Source: Flavobacteriales bacterium (GTDB taxonomy: Bacteria > Bacteroidota > Bacteroidia > Flavobacteriales > JADGDT01). From it: DNA of 14,355 nucleotides. Below are positions 5,651 through 14,086 of the stretch, one piece after another. Position 1 is the stretch's first letter; each line of letters opens with the position of its first letter. The notes beneath the pieces were generated by a model. The model was not told the origin of the DNA. It was given only the letters and a program-made list of their open reading frames with translations, and ran no database searches. The stretch spans positions 1 through 14,355 of the forward strand of contig JAGLEB010000129.1 in the NCBI GenBank assembly GCA_023145275.1. The letters are read 5' to 3'. Both the position numbers and the translations under genes were made by a program.

Positions 5651-7705
5651 ATGATGAAAAGTAAAATTATACAATCGTCCGGATCTCCTGAGCCATTAGG
5701 GGCATCCATAGAGAATAAAGGAGTTAATTTTTCCGTTTTTGCTAAGAATGCTAGCTCTGTTGAATTATTGCTTTTTGATAATAAAAACGATATTCAACCA
5801 TCTCACACCATTCAACTTTCTCCTATAGAAAATAAGTCATATTATTATTGGCATATATTTATATCTGGAATCGGAGCTGGACAATTTTACGCATACAGAG
5901 TAGATGGAGAGTACAATCCTTCAGAAACTTTTGCTTACGACAAATCTAAGGTACTGATCGACCCCTACGCAAAAGGGATTTACGCCTCAAATTATGACAG
6001 AGTAAAAGCTTGTAAATTCGGTGTTGACAATCTTGAAAATTCTTATAAATCGGTTGTAGTTGATAGTAGCGACTATGATTGGGAGGGAGATACACCTCCT
6101 AATTTAAGCTTGTCTGATTTAGTAATATATGAGATGCATGTTGGTGGATTTACAAAATCTCCCAGTTCTGGTTTGAGCGAAGATCTTAGAGGGACATATG
6201 CTGGTGTAATTGAAAAAATACCATATCTAAAATCATTGGGGATTAATGCTGTTGAGCTATTGCCGGTATTTTCTTTCGATACCCAAGATGCTCCACTATT
6301 CAAAAGTAACTATTGGGGTTATTCTCCAATAAATTTCTTCTCAATACATAATGATTACAGTATTGCCAAAGAACCAATATCAGCGATAAAAGAGTTTAAG
6401 AACTTAGTAAAAGCCTTACATAAAGCAGGAATCGAAGTAATATTAGACGTTGTATACAATCACACAACTGAATCTAATTATAGCGGTCCATGTTTAAGCA
6501 TGAAGGGTTTTGAGAATCAAGCATATTACATTCTAGACCCACATAATAAGTCAAAACATCTAGATTTTACAGGTTGTGGAAACTCTTTTAACTCAAACCA
6601 TTCAATTCCTCGTAGGATGATACTTGATTCTTTGAAATATTGGGTTAAGGAAATGCATATTGACGGCTTTCGTTTTGATCTAGCTTCTACTTTTTCGAGG
6701 AGTGAGGTTGGTGAACCAATGACTAATCCTCCAGTAGTTTGGTCTATAGAATCTGAGCCAGCACTAGCATGCACAAAGCTTATCGCTGAAGCTTGGGATG
6801 CATCAGGGCTATATGAACTTGGTAATTTTACTGGTGATAAGTGGGCAGAATGGAATGGAAAATACCGCGATGATATAAGGAAATTTATAAAAGGAGAAAA
6901 AGGTTTAGTATCTACAATAGCCTCTAGGATTGTTGGAAGTCCCGATGTTTTTCAAAAAAGCACTTATAACGTAGCTAAAAGTATTCACTTTATTTCATGT
7001 CATGATGGATTTACCATGAACGATTTGGTTTCCTATAATCAGAAACACAACGCAGCAAATGGCGAAAGCAACCTGGATGGAGCGAACGACAATTACAGTT
7101 GGAATTGTGGTATAGAAGGCAAAACAGATGATGAAGAAATAGAACGATTACGACTTAAACAATTAAAGAACTTCTTCGCAATATCATTCTTATCTCAGGG
7201 AACTACAATGATTTTAATGGGTGATGAGGCAAGAAGAACTAAAAACGGTAATAATAACACATACTGTATTGATGGCGAAATAAATTGGCTTGATTGGAAC
7301 TTATTGAAAGAAAACGAAGAACTTTTTAACTTTGTAGCATCTATAATCTCAATCACTCAGAAATCAAAAGTTCTTCGATATTCAAAAAACATGGACACCG
7401 TAGACCGTAAAGATGGAACTCCTTTCATCTCTTGGCACGGAACTCAACTAAATGAGCCAGATTGGAATAGCAATTCTGTGGCATTAGGGTTCGAATACCA
7501 TTATCCTGAAGTTAAAGAGCGAATACTTGTTTTTATGAATATGTTTTGGGAAGATCTTGAATTCGAGATTCCAGATCCTATTTATGGGAAGTGGGTTTTA
7601 CAAATAGATACATCTCAAGACAATAGTGAAACCTGTAAACTTTTCGATAGAGAAAAAACTATTATGGTTGAAAGTAGATCTATTGTAGCATTTGTTGACA
7701 AATAA
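5651..7705 (+). CDS. glgX: Glycogen debranching enzyme (GH13, isoamylase type)
   Basis: Hydrolyses alpha-1,6 branches of glycogen or limit dextrin in the cytoplasm. An N-terminal CBM48-like domain (about residues 14-130, beginning PLGASIENKGVNFSVFAKNA) precedes the GH13 barrel. All four GH13 regions are present: DVVYNH (266-271), GFRFDLA with nucleophile D343, AEAW with acid/base E380, and SCHDG with H451 and D452. The YEMHVGGFT and YWGYSPINFF segments are typical of the isoamylase/GlgX group. At 684 residues it has normal length and lacks a secretion signal, which favours intracellular glycogen turnover over uptake of external starch. ATG occurs at both 5651 and 5654; either could be used. 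It stands alone with its own promoter and a strong terminator, with no other glg genes in the window. GlgX versus TreX-type specificity cannot be separated by eye. Confidence 0.92.
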   Translation: MMKSKIIQSSGSPEPLGASIENKGVNFSVFAKNASSVELLLFDNKNDIQPSHTIQLSPIENKSYYYWHIFISGIGAGQFYAYRVDGEYNPSETFAYDKSKVLIDPYAKGIYASNYDRVKACKFGVDNLENSYKSVVVDSSDYDWEGDTPPNLSLSDLVIYEMHVGGFTKSPSSGLSEDLRGTYAGVIEKIPYLKSLGINAVELLPVFSFDTQDAPLFKSNYWGYSPINFFSIHNDYSIAKEPISAIKEFKNLVKALHKAGIEVILDVVYNHTTESNYSGPCLSMKGFENQAYYILDPHNKSKHLDFTGCGNSFNSNHSIPRRMILDSLKYWVKEMHIDGFRFDLASTFSRSEVGEPMTNPPVVWSIESEPALACTKLIAEAWDASGLYELGNFTGDKWAEWNGKYRDDIRKFIKGEKGLVSTIASRIVGSPDVFQKSTYNVAKSIHFISCHDGFTMNDLVSYNQKHNAANGESNLDGANDNYSWNCGIEGKTDDEEIERLRLKQLKNFFAISFLSQGTTMILMGDEARRTKNGNNNTYCIDGEINWLDWNLLKENEELFNFVASIISITQKSKVLRYSKNMDTVDRKDGTPFISWHGTQLNEPDWNSNSVALGFEYHYPEVKERILVFMNMFWEDLEFEIPDPIYGKWVLQIDTSQDNSETCKLFDREKTIMVESRSIVAFVDK

Positions 7706-7737
7706 ATTTATTTCTCGTCAAATATATTTGAACAGTT

Positions 7738-7772
7738 AAAAATGGTTGGAGCTAAATGTTTCAGCCATTTTT
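7738..7772. terminator. Bidirectional terminator between glgX and the SSS transporter gene
   Basis: A 15-bp stem (7738-7752 with 7758-7772, three G-T pairs) has a 5-base loop. The outer stem is A-rich on one side and T-rich on the other, so it can end transcription from both strands. It lies between two convergent genes, 32 bases after the glgX stop and 19 bases before the SSS stop. Confidence 0.85.
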
Positions 7773-7791
7773 TATACCAATAATATACAGT

Positions 7792-9201
7792 TTACGACTT
7801 CAGTTTATCTCCCAATAAACTTACTGATACAAAGATAATAGCAGAAGTCGTTATGCCAATCAATGCTTGAGCCACTGAGGCTATTTCCCATGGTGGTGAT
7901 GGTAGAAAATCTAATTCGACAAATAGATTATAAGAAGAGAATAGTAGTCCAAATATCATTGAGGCCACTGCACCATTAGAATTTCCTTTCTTCCAAACAA
8001 ACCCAAGGATAAGAGGTACAAATGCCCCAGTTGTAAGAAAATCGGAACCAATCCACGATACTTTAGAGATGCTCTTTATGTTTATAGCAATGAAAATTGA
8101 AAGTAGGGCAATCAACCATGTCGCAAATCGTCCAAAACGCACCATTTGCTTTTGCGATGAATTTGGTTTAATATACTTATTAAAAATATCTAAGCTCAAC
8201 ACTAAAGAACCAGTATTTAGTAATGAATCCATTGTAGACATAATAGCAGCTAGAATCCCAACAAATATCAATGCTCCAGCCCATTGAGGTAAGAAATCAT
8301 GAATCAATTGAACTACAATTCCATTTTGTGGCAAAACATCGTAAATAGATATAGCGTAAACGCCAGTTAGGGTGACTATTGCATACAGCGGAATAAATGC
8401 AAAGAAAGACATTGCTAACATTTTATTAGCATCCCCTACTTTTGGTGTAGCAGCAATACGCTGCCATACATTAGCTTGTATTACCCATGAGGTGCCAAAG
8501 GTTATAAAATAGGCAAAGTGATCGGCAAATTTATATGTAAAAGAAAAGGTATTATCAACCTTTGTTGAATCGAAAATAGAACTGTACTCGCTAAGTGCTG
8601 CACCATTTTTAACAACAACTACAAACAATACAATTGTCGCAATCAATAGAAACACAAACTGAATAATATCTGTAATTACAACACCTTTGAATCCTCCTAT
8701 ACTCGAATATACAACAACTAGACCAACACCAACAAAAACACCAATATTATAGGATAGTCCTAAAAACGACTCAAAAAAATTACCTATAACAATAGCTTGT
8801 GTTGCAACACCTAGAAGCATAAAAACAAGAATAAACACCGACAGAAACCCCGCTGAGAGAGCATTGTAGCGGGTTTCCATTATCTCTGGCTGAGTTGTTA
8901 AATTGTACTTTCTAATTCTAGTTGCGAATACCCACATCAAAGCAGTAGCTAAAAGCACGGGCATGCCATATATCCAATACGCACTAATACCGTCTCTAAA
9001 ACTCAAATCTACAAGATCTACAGCAGATCCCCCACCCCACCATGATGCAATAAAAGTAATGGAAAGCATCCAAAAAGGAAGTTTTCTTTTCGCAAGAAAA
9101 TAATCTTCTATACTATCGTTCTTCGAGCTTAGTGAAATACCCACAATCAGGAGAACGAAATAAATAAGAAGAAAAATTATATATATAGGCGAAGTGTTCA
9201 A
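7792..9201 (-). CDS. SSS-family sodium:solute symporter
   Basis: A 469-residue polytopic membrane protein of the SLC5/SSS family, which drives uptake of sugars, amino acids, organic acids or ions with Na+. Family marks are the unwound first core helix region ASWWGGGSA (52-60), the signature around VVYSSIGGFKGVVITDIIQF (163-182), and the AAIMSTMDSLLN helix that normally supplies Na2-site hydroxyls. Length and helix count fit a short SSS member. The substrate is not evident. The start is unusual: the best N-terminus uses TTG at 9201-9199. An in-frame TAA lies two codons upstream, and the next in-frame ATG would delete the first helix. The gene begins 20 bases after the T-tract of the POT gene terminator, leaving little room for its own promoter. 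Confidence 0.88.
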   Translation of the reverse strand: MNTSPIYIIFLLIYFVLLIVGISLSSKNDSIEDYFLAKRKLPFWMLSITFIASWWGGGSAVDLVDLSFRDGISAYWIYGMPVLLATALMWVFATRIRKYNLTTQPEIMETRYNALSAGFLSVFILVFMLLGVATQAIVIGNFFESFLGLSYNIGVFVGVGLVVVYSSIGGFKGVVITDIIQFVFLLIATIVLFVVVVKNGAALSEYSSIFDSTKVDNTFSFTYKFADHFAYFITFGTSWVIQANVWQRIAATPKVGDANKMLAMSFFAFIPLYAIVTLTGVYAISIYDVLPQNGIVVQLIHDFLPQWAGALIFVGILAAIMSTMDSLLNTGSLVLSLDIFNKYIKPNSSQKQMVRFGRFATWLIALLSIFIAINIKSISKVSWIGSDFLTTGAFVPLILGFVWKKGNSNGAVASMIFGLLFSSYNLFVELDFLPSPPWEIASVAQALIGITTSAIIFVSVSLLGDKLKS

Positions 9202-9221
9202 TTCTTATTATAGTCCTTAAT

Positions 9222-9257
9222 AAAAAAAGAGCTATTCTTTATAAGAGTAGCTCTTTT
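9222..9257 (-). terminator. Terminator after the POT transporter gene
   Basis: The 15-position inverted repeat 9225-9239 / 9243-9257 has a 3-base loop and one non-Watson-Crick position. It is followed on the minus strand by T residues at 9228-9222. It lies 21 bases after the POT stop codon and directly upstream of the SSS gene, so it may set how much transcription continues into that gene. Confidence 0.8.
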
Positions 9258-9278
9258 AGTAAAAATATATAAAATATT

Positions 9279-10763
9279 CTAGTGAATACCCTTCATCATT
9301 TTCTTGATCACTGGAGCTAGAGCTATTGCAATTGCACCTGCAATTAAGGCTTCGAATGCTATAAATCGGAACATTGGTGCTCCTTGCTCGAATCCCATAC
9401 TTGCAGCAATATGCTCCATAGCAGCAGCCATATAGTTACCAATGGCAATTGATCCCATCCAGATACCCATCATAATAGATACAATTTTTGGAGGAGAAAG
9501 CTTTGTAATCATAGATAATCCAATTGGAGAAATCATAAGTTCACCAAGTGTGTGCAGTAAATAAACAGACACTAACCAAAGTGGACTAACTAAGCCTCCT
9601 ACAGCAGCACTTGCAGCAGCAGACATTACGAAGAATCCAAGAGCTAGCATAATAAGTGCAAATCCAAACTTAAGAGGTGTTGGAGGGTTTTTGCCCATCT
9701 GTGTAAGCTTACCCCAAAGTATATCGAATATTGGTGCTATGGCAAAAATTGCTACCGCATTAATTGCCTGAAACCATGATGCTGGAATTTCCATCCCAAA
9801 CGCCATTCTATCAGTAGCATCAACTGCAAATAGATTAAATGTACTACCTGCTTGCTCAAATCCAGACCAGAAAACTATGTTGAATATTGCTAATATAAAT
9901 ATTACAGAAACTCTACTCCACTCAGTTTTTCCTTCAGTACCGTTATAAATTGTATATCCAATACCTCCAGCTGCAGCAATTGCTATAATATAAATAATAT
10001 AATTAAGTGCAGTTTCTGAAATAACATCGATTAAGTAAACCATACCAAAAGAAATGGCAACAGAAACTATAGTGTAAATAACAATATCTGTCCAATCCTT
10101 TCCTTTCAATCCTGTACATGCAGAATCACAGTTTGGTGGCAAACCAACTTTCATTAAAGATTTTTGATTAAAAAAGAACCATAATGCTCCTATAACCATA
10201 CCGAATCCAGCAGTAGCAAAACCATATTGCCACCCATAAACTTCGCCTAAATATCCAGCAGTAAGTGGTGCGATAAATGCTCCCAAGTTAATACCCATAT
10301 AGAAAATGGTGAATCCTCCATCTTTTCTCGGATCATCAGCTTCGTACAATCCACCAACTATTGTAGATATATTTGGTTTAAAAAATCCGTTACCTACTAT
10401 AAGAAGTGCTAGACCAGAGTATAGCATAAATAATCTAGATGATTCTTCTGCAATAACACTATAAGACATAACAAACTGACCCATTGCCATAACAAAAGCA
10501 CCAATATAAATAGCCTTCCTTTGTCCTAAAATAGCATCTGCTAAATAGCCACCGAAAATTGGAGTTACATAAACTAAACCTGTAAACACTCCGTATATTG
10601 CAAATGCCTCAGCACGAGTCATTCCAAAACCGTTATTAACTAATTCAGCAACTAAGAACAAAGTCAATAATGCTCTCATTCCATAGTATGAGAATCTCTC
10701 CCACATCTCAGTAAAGAAAAGAGTATACAGCCCTCTTGGGTGCCCTGCGTTATTTTGTGTCAT
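9279..10763 (-). CDS. POT/PTR-family proton-coupled oligopeptide transporter
   Basis: Imports di- and tripeptides across the inner membrane with protons (major facilitator fold). The diagnostic ExxERFxYYG motif is intact at residues 19-28 (E19, E22, R23, Y26, Y27) in the first helix. GGYLADAILGQRK follows in the loop after helix 2, and FYMGINLGAFIAPLTAGYLGE matches the second PTR2 signature. At 494 residues it fits the family, with room for the two extra helices common in bacterial POTs. ATG at 10763-10761 puts the motif at the usual distance from the N-terminus. It follows the 491-residue unknown gene on the same strand after 96 bases and has its own terminator. Peptide preference (DtpT-like or other) cannot be told from the sequence. 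Confidence 0.93.
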   Translation of the reverse strand: MTQNNAGHPRGLYTLFFTEMWERFSYYGMRALLTLFLVAELVNNGFGMTRAEAFAIYGVFTGLVYVTPIFGGYLADAILGQRKAIYIGAFVMAMGQFVMSYSVIAEESSRLFMLYSGLALLIVGNGFFKPNISTIVGGLYEADDPRKDGGFTIFYMGINLGAFIAPLTAGYLGEVYGWQYGFATAGFGMVIGALWFFFNQKSLMKVGLPPNCDSACTGLKGKDWTDIVIYTIVSVAISFGMVYLIDVISETALNYIIYIIAIAAAGGIGYTIYNGTEGKTEWSRVSVIFILAIFNIVFWSGFEQAGSTFNLFAVDATDRMAFGMEIPASWFQAINAVAIFAIAPIFDILWGKLTQMGKNPPTPLKFGFALIMLALGFFVMSAAASAAVGGLVSPLWLVSVYLLHTLGELMISPIGLSMITKLSPPKIVSIMMGIWMGSIAIGNYMAAAMEHIAASMGFEQGAPMFRFIAFEALIAGAIAIALAPVIKKMMKGIH

Positions 10764-10824
10764 TATAAATATATTTGACGTTAAGTATGATAATATTATT
10801 CAGATGCCGAAAGTAGTGAAAAAA

Positions 10825-10854
10825 AATCGTTTGAGTTCTTAATTTTGTCCCAAC
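10825..10854 (-). terminator. Possible weak terminator after the DASS/unknown pair
   Basis: On the minus strand TTGGG and CTCAA can form a short stem around a 13-base loop, followed within a few bases by eight T residues. It sits just after the stop of the 491-residue gene. The 96-base gap also holds a TACTTTCG (10815 to 10808) that could be a degenerate -7 box for the POT gene, without a matching -33 element. Confidence 0.25.
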
Positions 10855-10859
10855 ATGTT

Positions 10860-12335
10860 TTAATTTGAAACTTTTTCTATTCTTTTTATGCCATTCTTAT
10901 TTAAGAAAACTCTATATCTTTTCAAATGTTTTTCATTATTATACTTAAATACCATAATTACATTGAAATGATAAACTTTCTCTCCCTTAACTTTTTTCAC
11001 TTCTTTAGTTACTCTATCCCAAGCGTAAAACGGCAAATATGGGCTACTCATTTTAGATGAAAATCTTGATATATTTATGCGGACAATATCTTTTATCCCT
11101 TTTATTTCGTATTCTTTAAATACATTTCTGAATTTCTTGTTATATATGGTAACTCGCTTGTGATATCTAATAACGTTTTCACCTTTCCAACCGTTTTCTA
11201 TTTCGGTTAAATGTTCTCGTTTTCTAACTTTCATGACAAATTCAGGAATCTTTTTTTCATCAATAAAAATAAAACTCTCTCTACAAATTCCAATTTTAGA
11301 ATCGCCCGAAATGATTTTGGTTTTATTATCGAAGAAAAACTTAGCCTGAATTCTAGTGTTAATATTTTTCCTTACAATCTCTTTTATTCTATCTTTTGCC
11401 ATATAACTAAACACTAATACAGAAAAGAAAGGCAGAGTGAAATTCCCATAATGCTGTTGTGATAGAAAGGCAATACCCGTTGCAAATATCATTGCAAAGC
11501 CAGCAGAAAGAGAAAAAATAATTTGCTCCATAAATGCACCTTCTTTCTCGGTTGTTGTATTCAGGAACAATCTATCTTCGGCAAATTTTCGTAATATACC
11601 TCGGCGATATATAGTATTCTCATTTGATTTGTTAGAAGAAGTCTTCAACTGAAGCACTCCTATTTTCTTTTGATATTCGAGCTCTGTTTCAAGAAAAGAT
11701 TGAGCTTCTAAACGTTCTTCTATTAAGCTATCATCTTTACGTCTTGACAGCTTACGTATCAATATTAAGAGTTGCTTTTCGACTGTGTATGATAGATATT
11801 CGTCACCAAATATAAAGACATTAATATAACGTTCTCCAAGTTTAGCATTCCTAATTTTTCGATGTAGCGAACGATATTTACTCAGTATTTCTTCAAGCTC
11901 TATAAATAACTCTTTTATCAAACTCCTTTTTTCATTGAGCGAAGTTTTAGAGACTATGCGGCTAACATGCTTACTAATTGAGCTTCTGAAAATACTCACA
12001 AACATCTTAACATGATATCTATACTGAGTTGCATTATCATTGCTCCGTTTTGTAATAAATGCATCAATACTATTGTTGAGCTTTGAAAAAGCAGAATCAT
12101 CGCCTAATAACAACTCTGCTAACCCATACTCGGGTGTCAGAAAACGGATATTTGCTTTTAAATCCTGAAAGAAATCTGATTTAGAATAGGTGTATTTATT
12201 AATATCAAGCCCCCTAGGAGTGAAAATATAAGTATCTACATCATAAGTACTAGCCCTCTTATCGCTATTATACAAATAACCTAAGTCTATTTCGAATGAT
12301 TCACCTCCATGGATTCTAACCTTTTCCTTAATCAT
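10860..12335 (-). CDS. Membrane protein of unknown function, partner of the DASS transporter
   Basis: I do not recognise this family. The 491-residue protein has a long charged, helical N-terminal half without a signal peptide (residues 1-265; a probable coiled coil near 135-225). Two adjacent membrane segments follow (about 271-291 and 298-313), then a basic C-terminal half (314-491) with alternating hydrophobic residues that looks strand-rich. A helical hairpin would put both soluble halves in the cytoplasm. No catalytic motif, nucleotide-binding loop or known sensor domain is visible. The gene starts 9 bases after the DASS transporter stop codon with no terminator between them, so the two are almost certainly one operon. 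A role in controlling, assembling or signalling from the transporter is a reasonable guess from position only. Confidence 0.8.
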   Translation of the reverse strand: MIKEKVRIHGGESFEIDLGYLYNSDKRASTYDVDTYIFTPRGLDINKYTYSKSDFFQDLKANIRFLTPEYGLAELLLGDDSAFSKLNNSIDAFITKRSNDNATQYRYHVKMFVSIFRSSISKHVSRIVSKTSLNEKRSLIKELFIELEEILSKYRSLHRKIRNAKLGERYINVFIFGDEYLSYTVEKQLLILIRKLSRRKDDSLIEERLEAQSFLETELEYQKKIGVLQLKTSSNKSNENTIYRRGILRKFAEDRLFLNTTTEKEGAFMEQIIFSLSAGFAMIFATGIAFLSQQHYGNFTLPFFSVLVFSYMAKDRIKEIVRKNINTRIQAKFFFDNKTKIISGDSKIGICRESFIFIDEKKIPEFVMKVRKREHLTEIENGWKGENVIRYHKRVTIYNKKFRNVFKEYEIKGIKDIVRINISRFSSKMSSPYLPFYAWDRVTKEVKKVKGEKVYHFNVIMVFKYNNEKHLKRYRVFLNKNGIKRIEKVSN

Positions 12336-12344
12336 ATTTCAAGT

Positions 12345-13961
12345 TTAAAACAACCCAAACACTCCATCAGGAGTATAACCTAACCAACGCAAGTAAGTCT
12401 CTCCCATTATTATTATCAATACCCATCCAATTACAAGCATTGTTACACCAAACTTAAATGTATCACCCCAACTGTAGTGGTCGGTAACATAAAGTAGTGC
12501 TGCTGGCTTAGAGTTAAAAGGCAATGCGTAAACATGTTCTATCAACAGTGCAACTGGGAAAGCCAATGCCATTATTTCGAATCCAAATTTTTGTGCTGCT
12601 CCAATTGCTATTGGCACAAATACTAAAGTTCTCATTGTTTTAGATTGGAAAAAGAGCGATGAGAAAATCATTGCTCCTGTTAGCAATAAATACAACTGCC
12701 AAAAAGGAGTATCATCAGAAAAACCAAGCCCATCAAACATTGCATTTACCGATAATGCCGCTAAATCCGTAGCTTTAAGTCCTGCTCCTAAAGTATATGC
12801 CCCAGCTGAGAACAACAAAAGGTGCCAAGGAATATCAACATCATTCCACTTTACAACTCCAACCTTAGGCAACAATGCTACAACAGCACCTAAGAAAGCA
12901 ACTGATGTTTTAGATATACCATGATATTTATCTGTAGCCCAAAGAGCTAGTACTGCTAAGAAAATGATTATAGCTTTCACTTCTTCGAAAGTTATATTCC
13001 CCATCTTGCTTAGTTCTTCTTTCAGTCTTTCCATTCCTCCCTCAATAGAAGGCTTACTCTCTTCTGGACTAAGTGGAAAAATAATTTTGGTTCCAACAAA
13101 CCAACCAATAAAAATTAAAATAATTGCTATTGGAAATGCAGCCTTCATCCAATCGCCATACATGAAATCATCCATACCTACTGCTCCGGCAATTAATGCC
13201 CCAGCAAGTAGATTAGCTCCCGAACCTGTGATAAATCCACTGGCCGAAATATTTATTTGAAACAAGTTTTGTAACACTAAGTTTCTACCGAAGTTATTTT
13301 TATTATCACCTCCAGTAGCGCCGTAAACAGCGGCAATCACCATGAAAATTGGCAATAAAATTGCAGCTTTTGCAGTAGTAGCAGAAATAAATGCCGAGAG
13401 AACAACGTTGATAAAAATGAAACTCATAAATATTGATGTCGCATTTTTACCAAATCGGACTATAAACCAAAGGGCAAAACGTTTCGCAACCCTAGTCTTC
13501 ACAAGCATGCTTGCTAATATAAATGAAAGAATATTCAACCACATTACCTTATGCCCGAGTTGATGGTAAGCATCTACCTCGGTGGTAACATTGGTTAATA
13601 CCATGGTGATAATTACAATAAGTGATGTAAGGTAATTTGGAACGGCTTCAGTAATCCAAAGTATAATTGCTGCTACAAAAATGGCTAACATCGAAATATT
13701 GGCGTGCGAAAATCCATCAGTCCCTAATTGTCCAAGTCTTACTAAGGCACTTTTACTTAGCGTTGAAGAATCAATATTTTGAAGAAAATCGATACTTGAA
13801 AACCAGTTTATATAGATAAAAACAACAATAGCCAAAGGACCACCAATTATTTCCATCCATTTTTCAGCACTTGATTTATCTCTTACCGGAAGTTTTTCAA
13901 CTTTGTAGTTATTCATATCTAGAGGGTCGTAAACCTTCTCTAGTGTAGTATCTGTAGCCAT
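12345..13961 (-). CDS. SLC13/DASS-family anion symporter
   Basis: Integral membrane protein of 538 residues from the divalent anion:Na+ symporter family (C4-dicarboxylates, citrate or sulfate). Hydrophobic helices fill residues 40-530, with the family's re-entrant segments recognisable. The first carries SATTAKAAILLPI (193-205), followed by TGSGANLLAGA (245-255). The second repeat carries QSKTMRTLVFVPI (439-451), and LPFNSKPAALLY lies near the end. In well-studied Na+-coupled members such as VcINDY both hairpins carry SNT; here the triplets read SAT and SKT. A hydrophilic N-terminal tail of about 35 residues precedes the first helix. ATG 13961-13959 fits the downstream edge of a palindromic repeat 14 bases away. 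It is the first gene of a likely two-gene operon with the 491-residue unknown. Substrate and coupling ion are uncertain. Confidence 0.88.
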   Translation of the reverse strand: MATDTTLEKVYDPLDMNNYKVEKLPVRDKSSAEKWMEIIGGPLAIVVFIYINWFSSIDFLQNIDSSTLSKSALVRLGQLGTDGFSHANISMLAIFVAAIILWITEAVPNYLTSLIVIITMVLTNVTTEVDAYHQLGHKVMWLNILSFILASMLVKTRVAKRFALWFIVRFGKNATSIFMSFIFINVVLSAFISATTAKAAILLPIFMVIAAVYGATGGDNKNNFGRNLVLQNLFQINISASGFITGSGANLLAGALIAGAVGMDDFMYGDWMKAAFPIAIILIFIGWFVGTKIIFPLSPEESKPSIEGGMERLKEELSKMGNITFEEVKAIIIFLAVLALWATDKYHGISKTSVAFLGAVVALLPKVGVVKWNDVDIPWHLLLFSAGAYTLGAGLKATDLAALSVNAMFDGLGFSDDTPFWQLYLLLTGAMIFSSLFFQSKTMRTLVFVPIAIGAAQKFGFEIMALAFPVALLIEHVYALPFNSKPAALLYVTDHYSWGDTFKFGVTMLVIGWVLIIIMGETYLRWLGYTPDGVFGLF

Positions 13962-13975
13962 ACAACTTTGTTCTT

Positions 13976-14039
13976 TGTTTAATTGTTGAATCGTTTAATT
14001 GATATCAGTTAAACGATTCAACAGTTAAACAGTTAAGCA
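13976..14039. repeat. Palindromic octamer array upstream of the DASS gene
   Basis: Three YGTTKAAY units (13976-13999) are followed by the 8-bp palindrome TGATATCA (14000-14007). Three units in inverted orientation (14008-14031) and one decayed unit (14032-14039) complete the array. Bases 13976-14031 make a 56-bp palindrome in which all 28 positions pair, 26 Watson-Crick and two G-T. On the minus strand 14036 to 14006 matches the array before ilvB at 29 of 31 bases. It occupies the region where the DASS promoter or leader should be, 14 bases before its ATG. Confidence 0.8.
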
Positions 14040-14075
14040 AAAAAAAGGCTATCCCCCAAAAAAGAAGAATAGCCT
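14039..14075 (-). terminator. Terminator after the CYTH gene
   Basis: A 12-bp stem (14046-14057 with 14064-14075) has a 6-base loop. Seven outer pairs are perfect. The inner five are C-G and G-U pairs when transcribed on the minus strand but become C-A mismatches on the plus strand, so the terminator is directional. Eight T residues follow on the minus strand (14046-14039). It ends 11 bases after the CYTH stop codon. Confidence 0.8.
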
Positions 14076-14086
14076 AAATTAAATTA

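Noticed and set aside
5482..5709. 75-codon minus-strand frame spanning the EamA/glgX intergenic region
   Set aside because: It overlaps the beginnings of two strong genes in other frames, covers both proposed promoters, and has a composition typical of AT-rich noise.
12964..13563. Plus-strand frames inside the DASS gene (98 and 73 codons)
   Set aside because: They mirror hydrophobic helices of the DASS transporter in the antisense frame and have no promoter or other support.
13976..14031. Reading the palindrome as a terminator or insertion-sequence end
   Set aside because: There is no T-tract adjoining the stem on either strand, no transposase nearby and no flanking target duplication visible. 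The 8-bp periodicity points to a repeat array instead.
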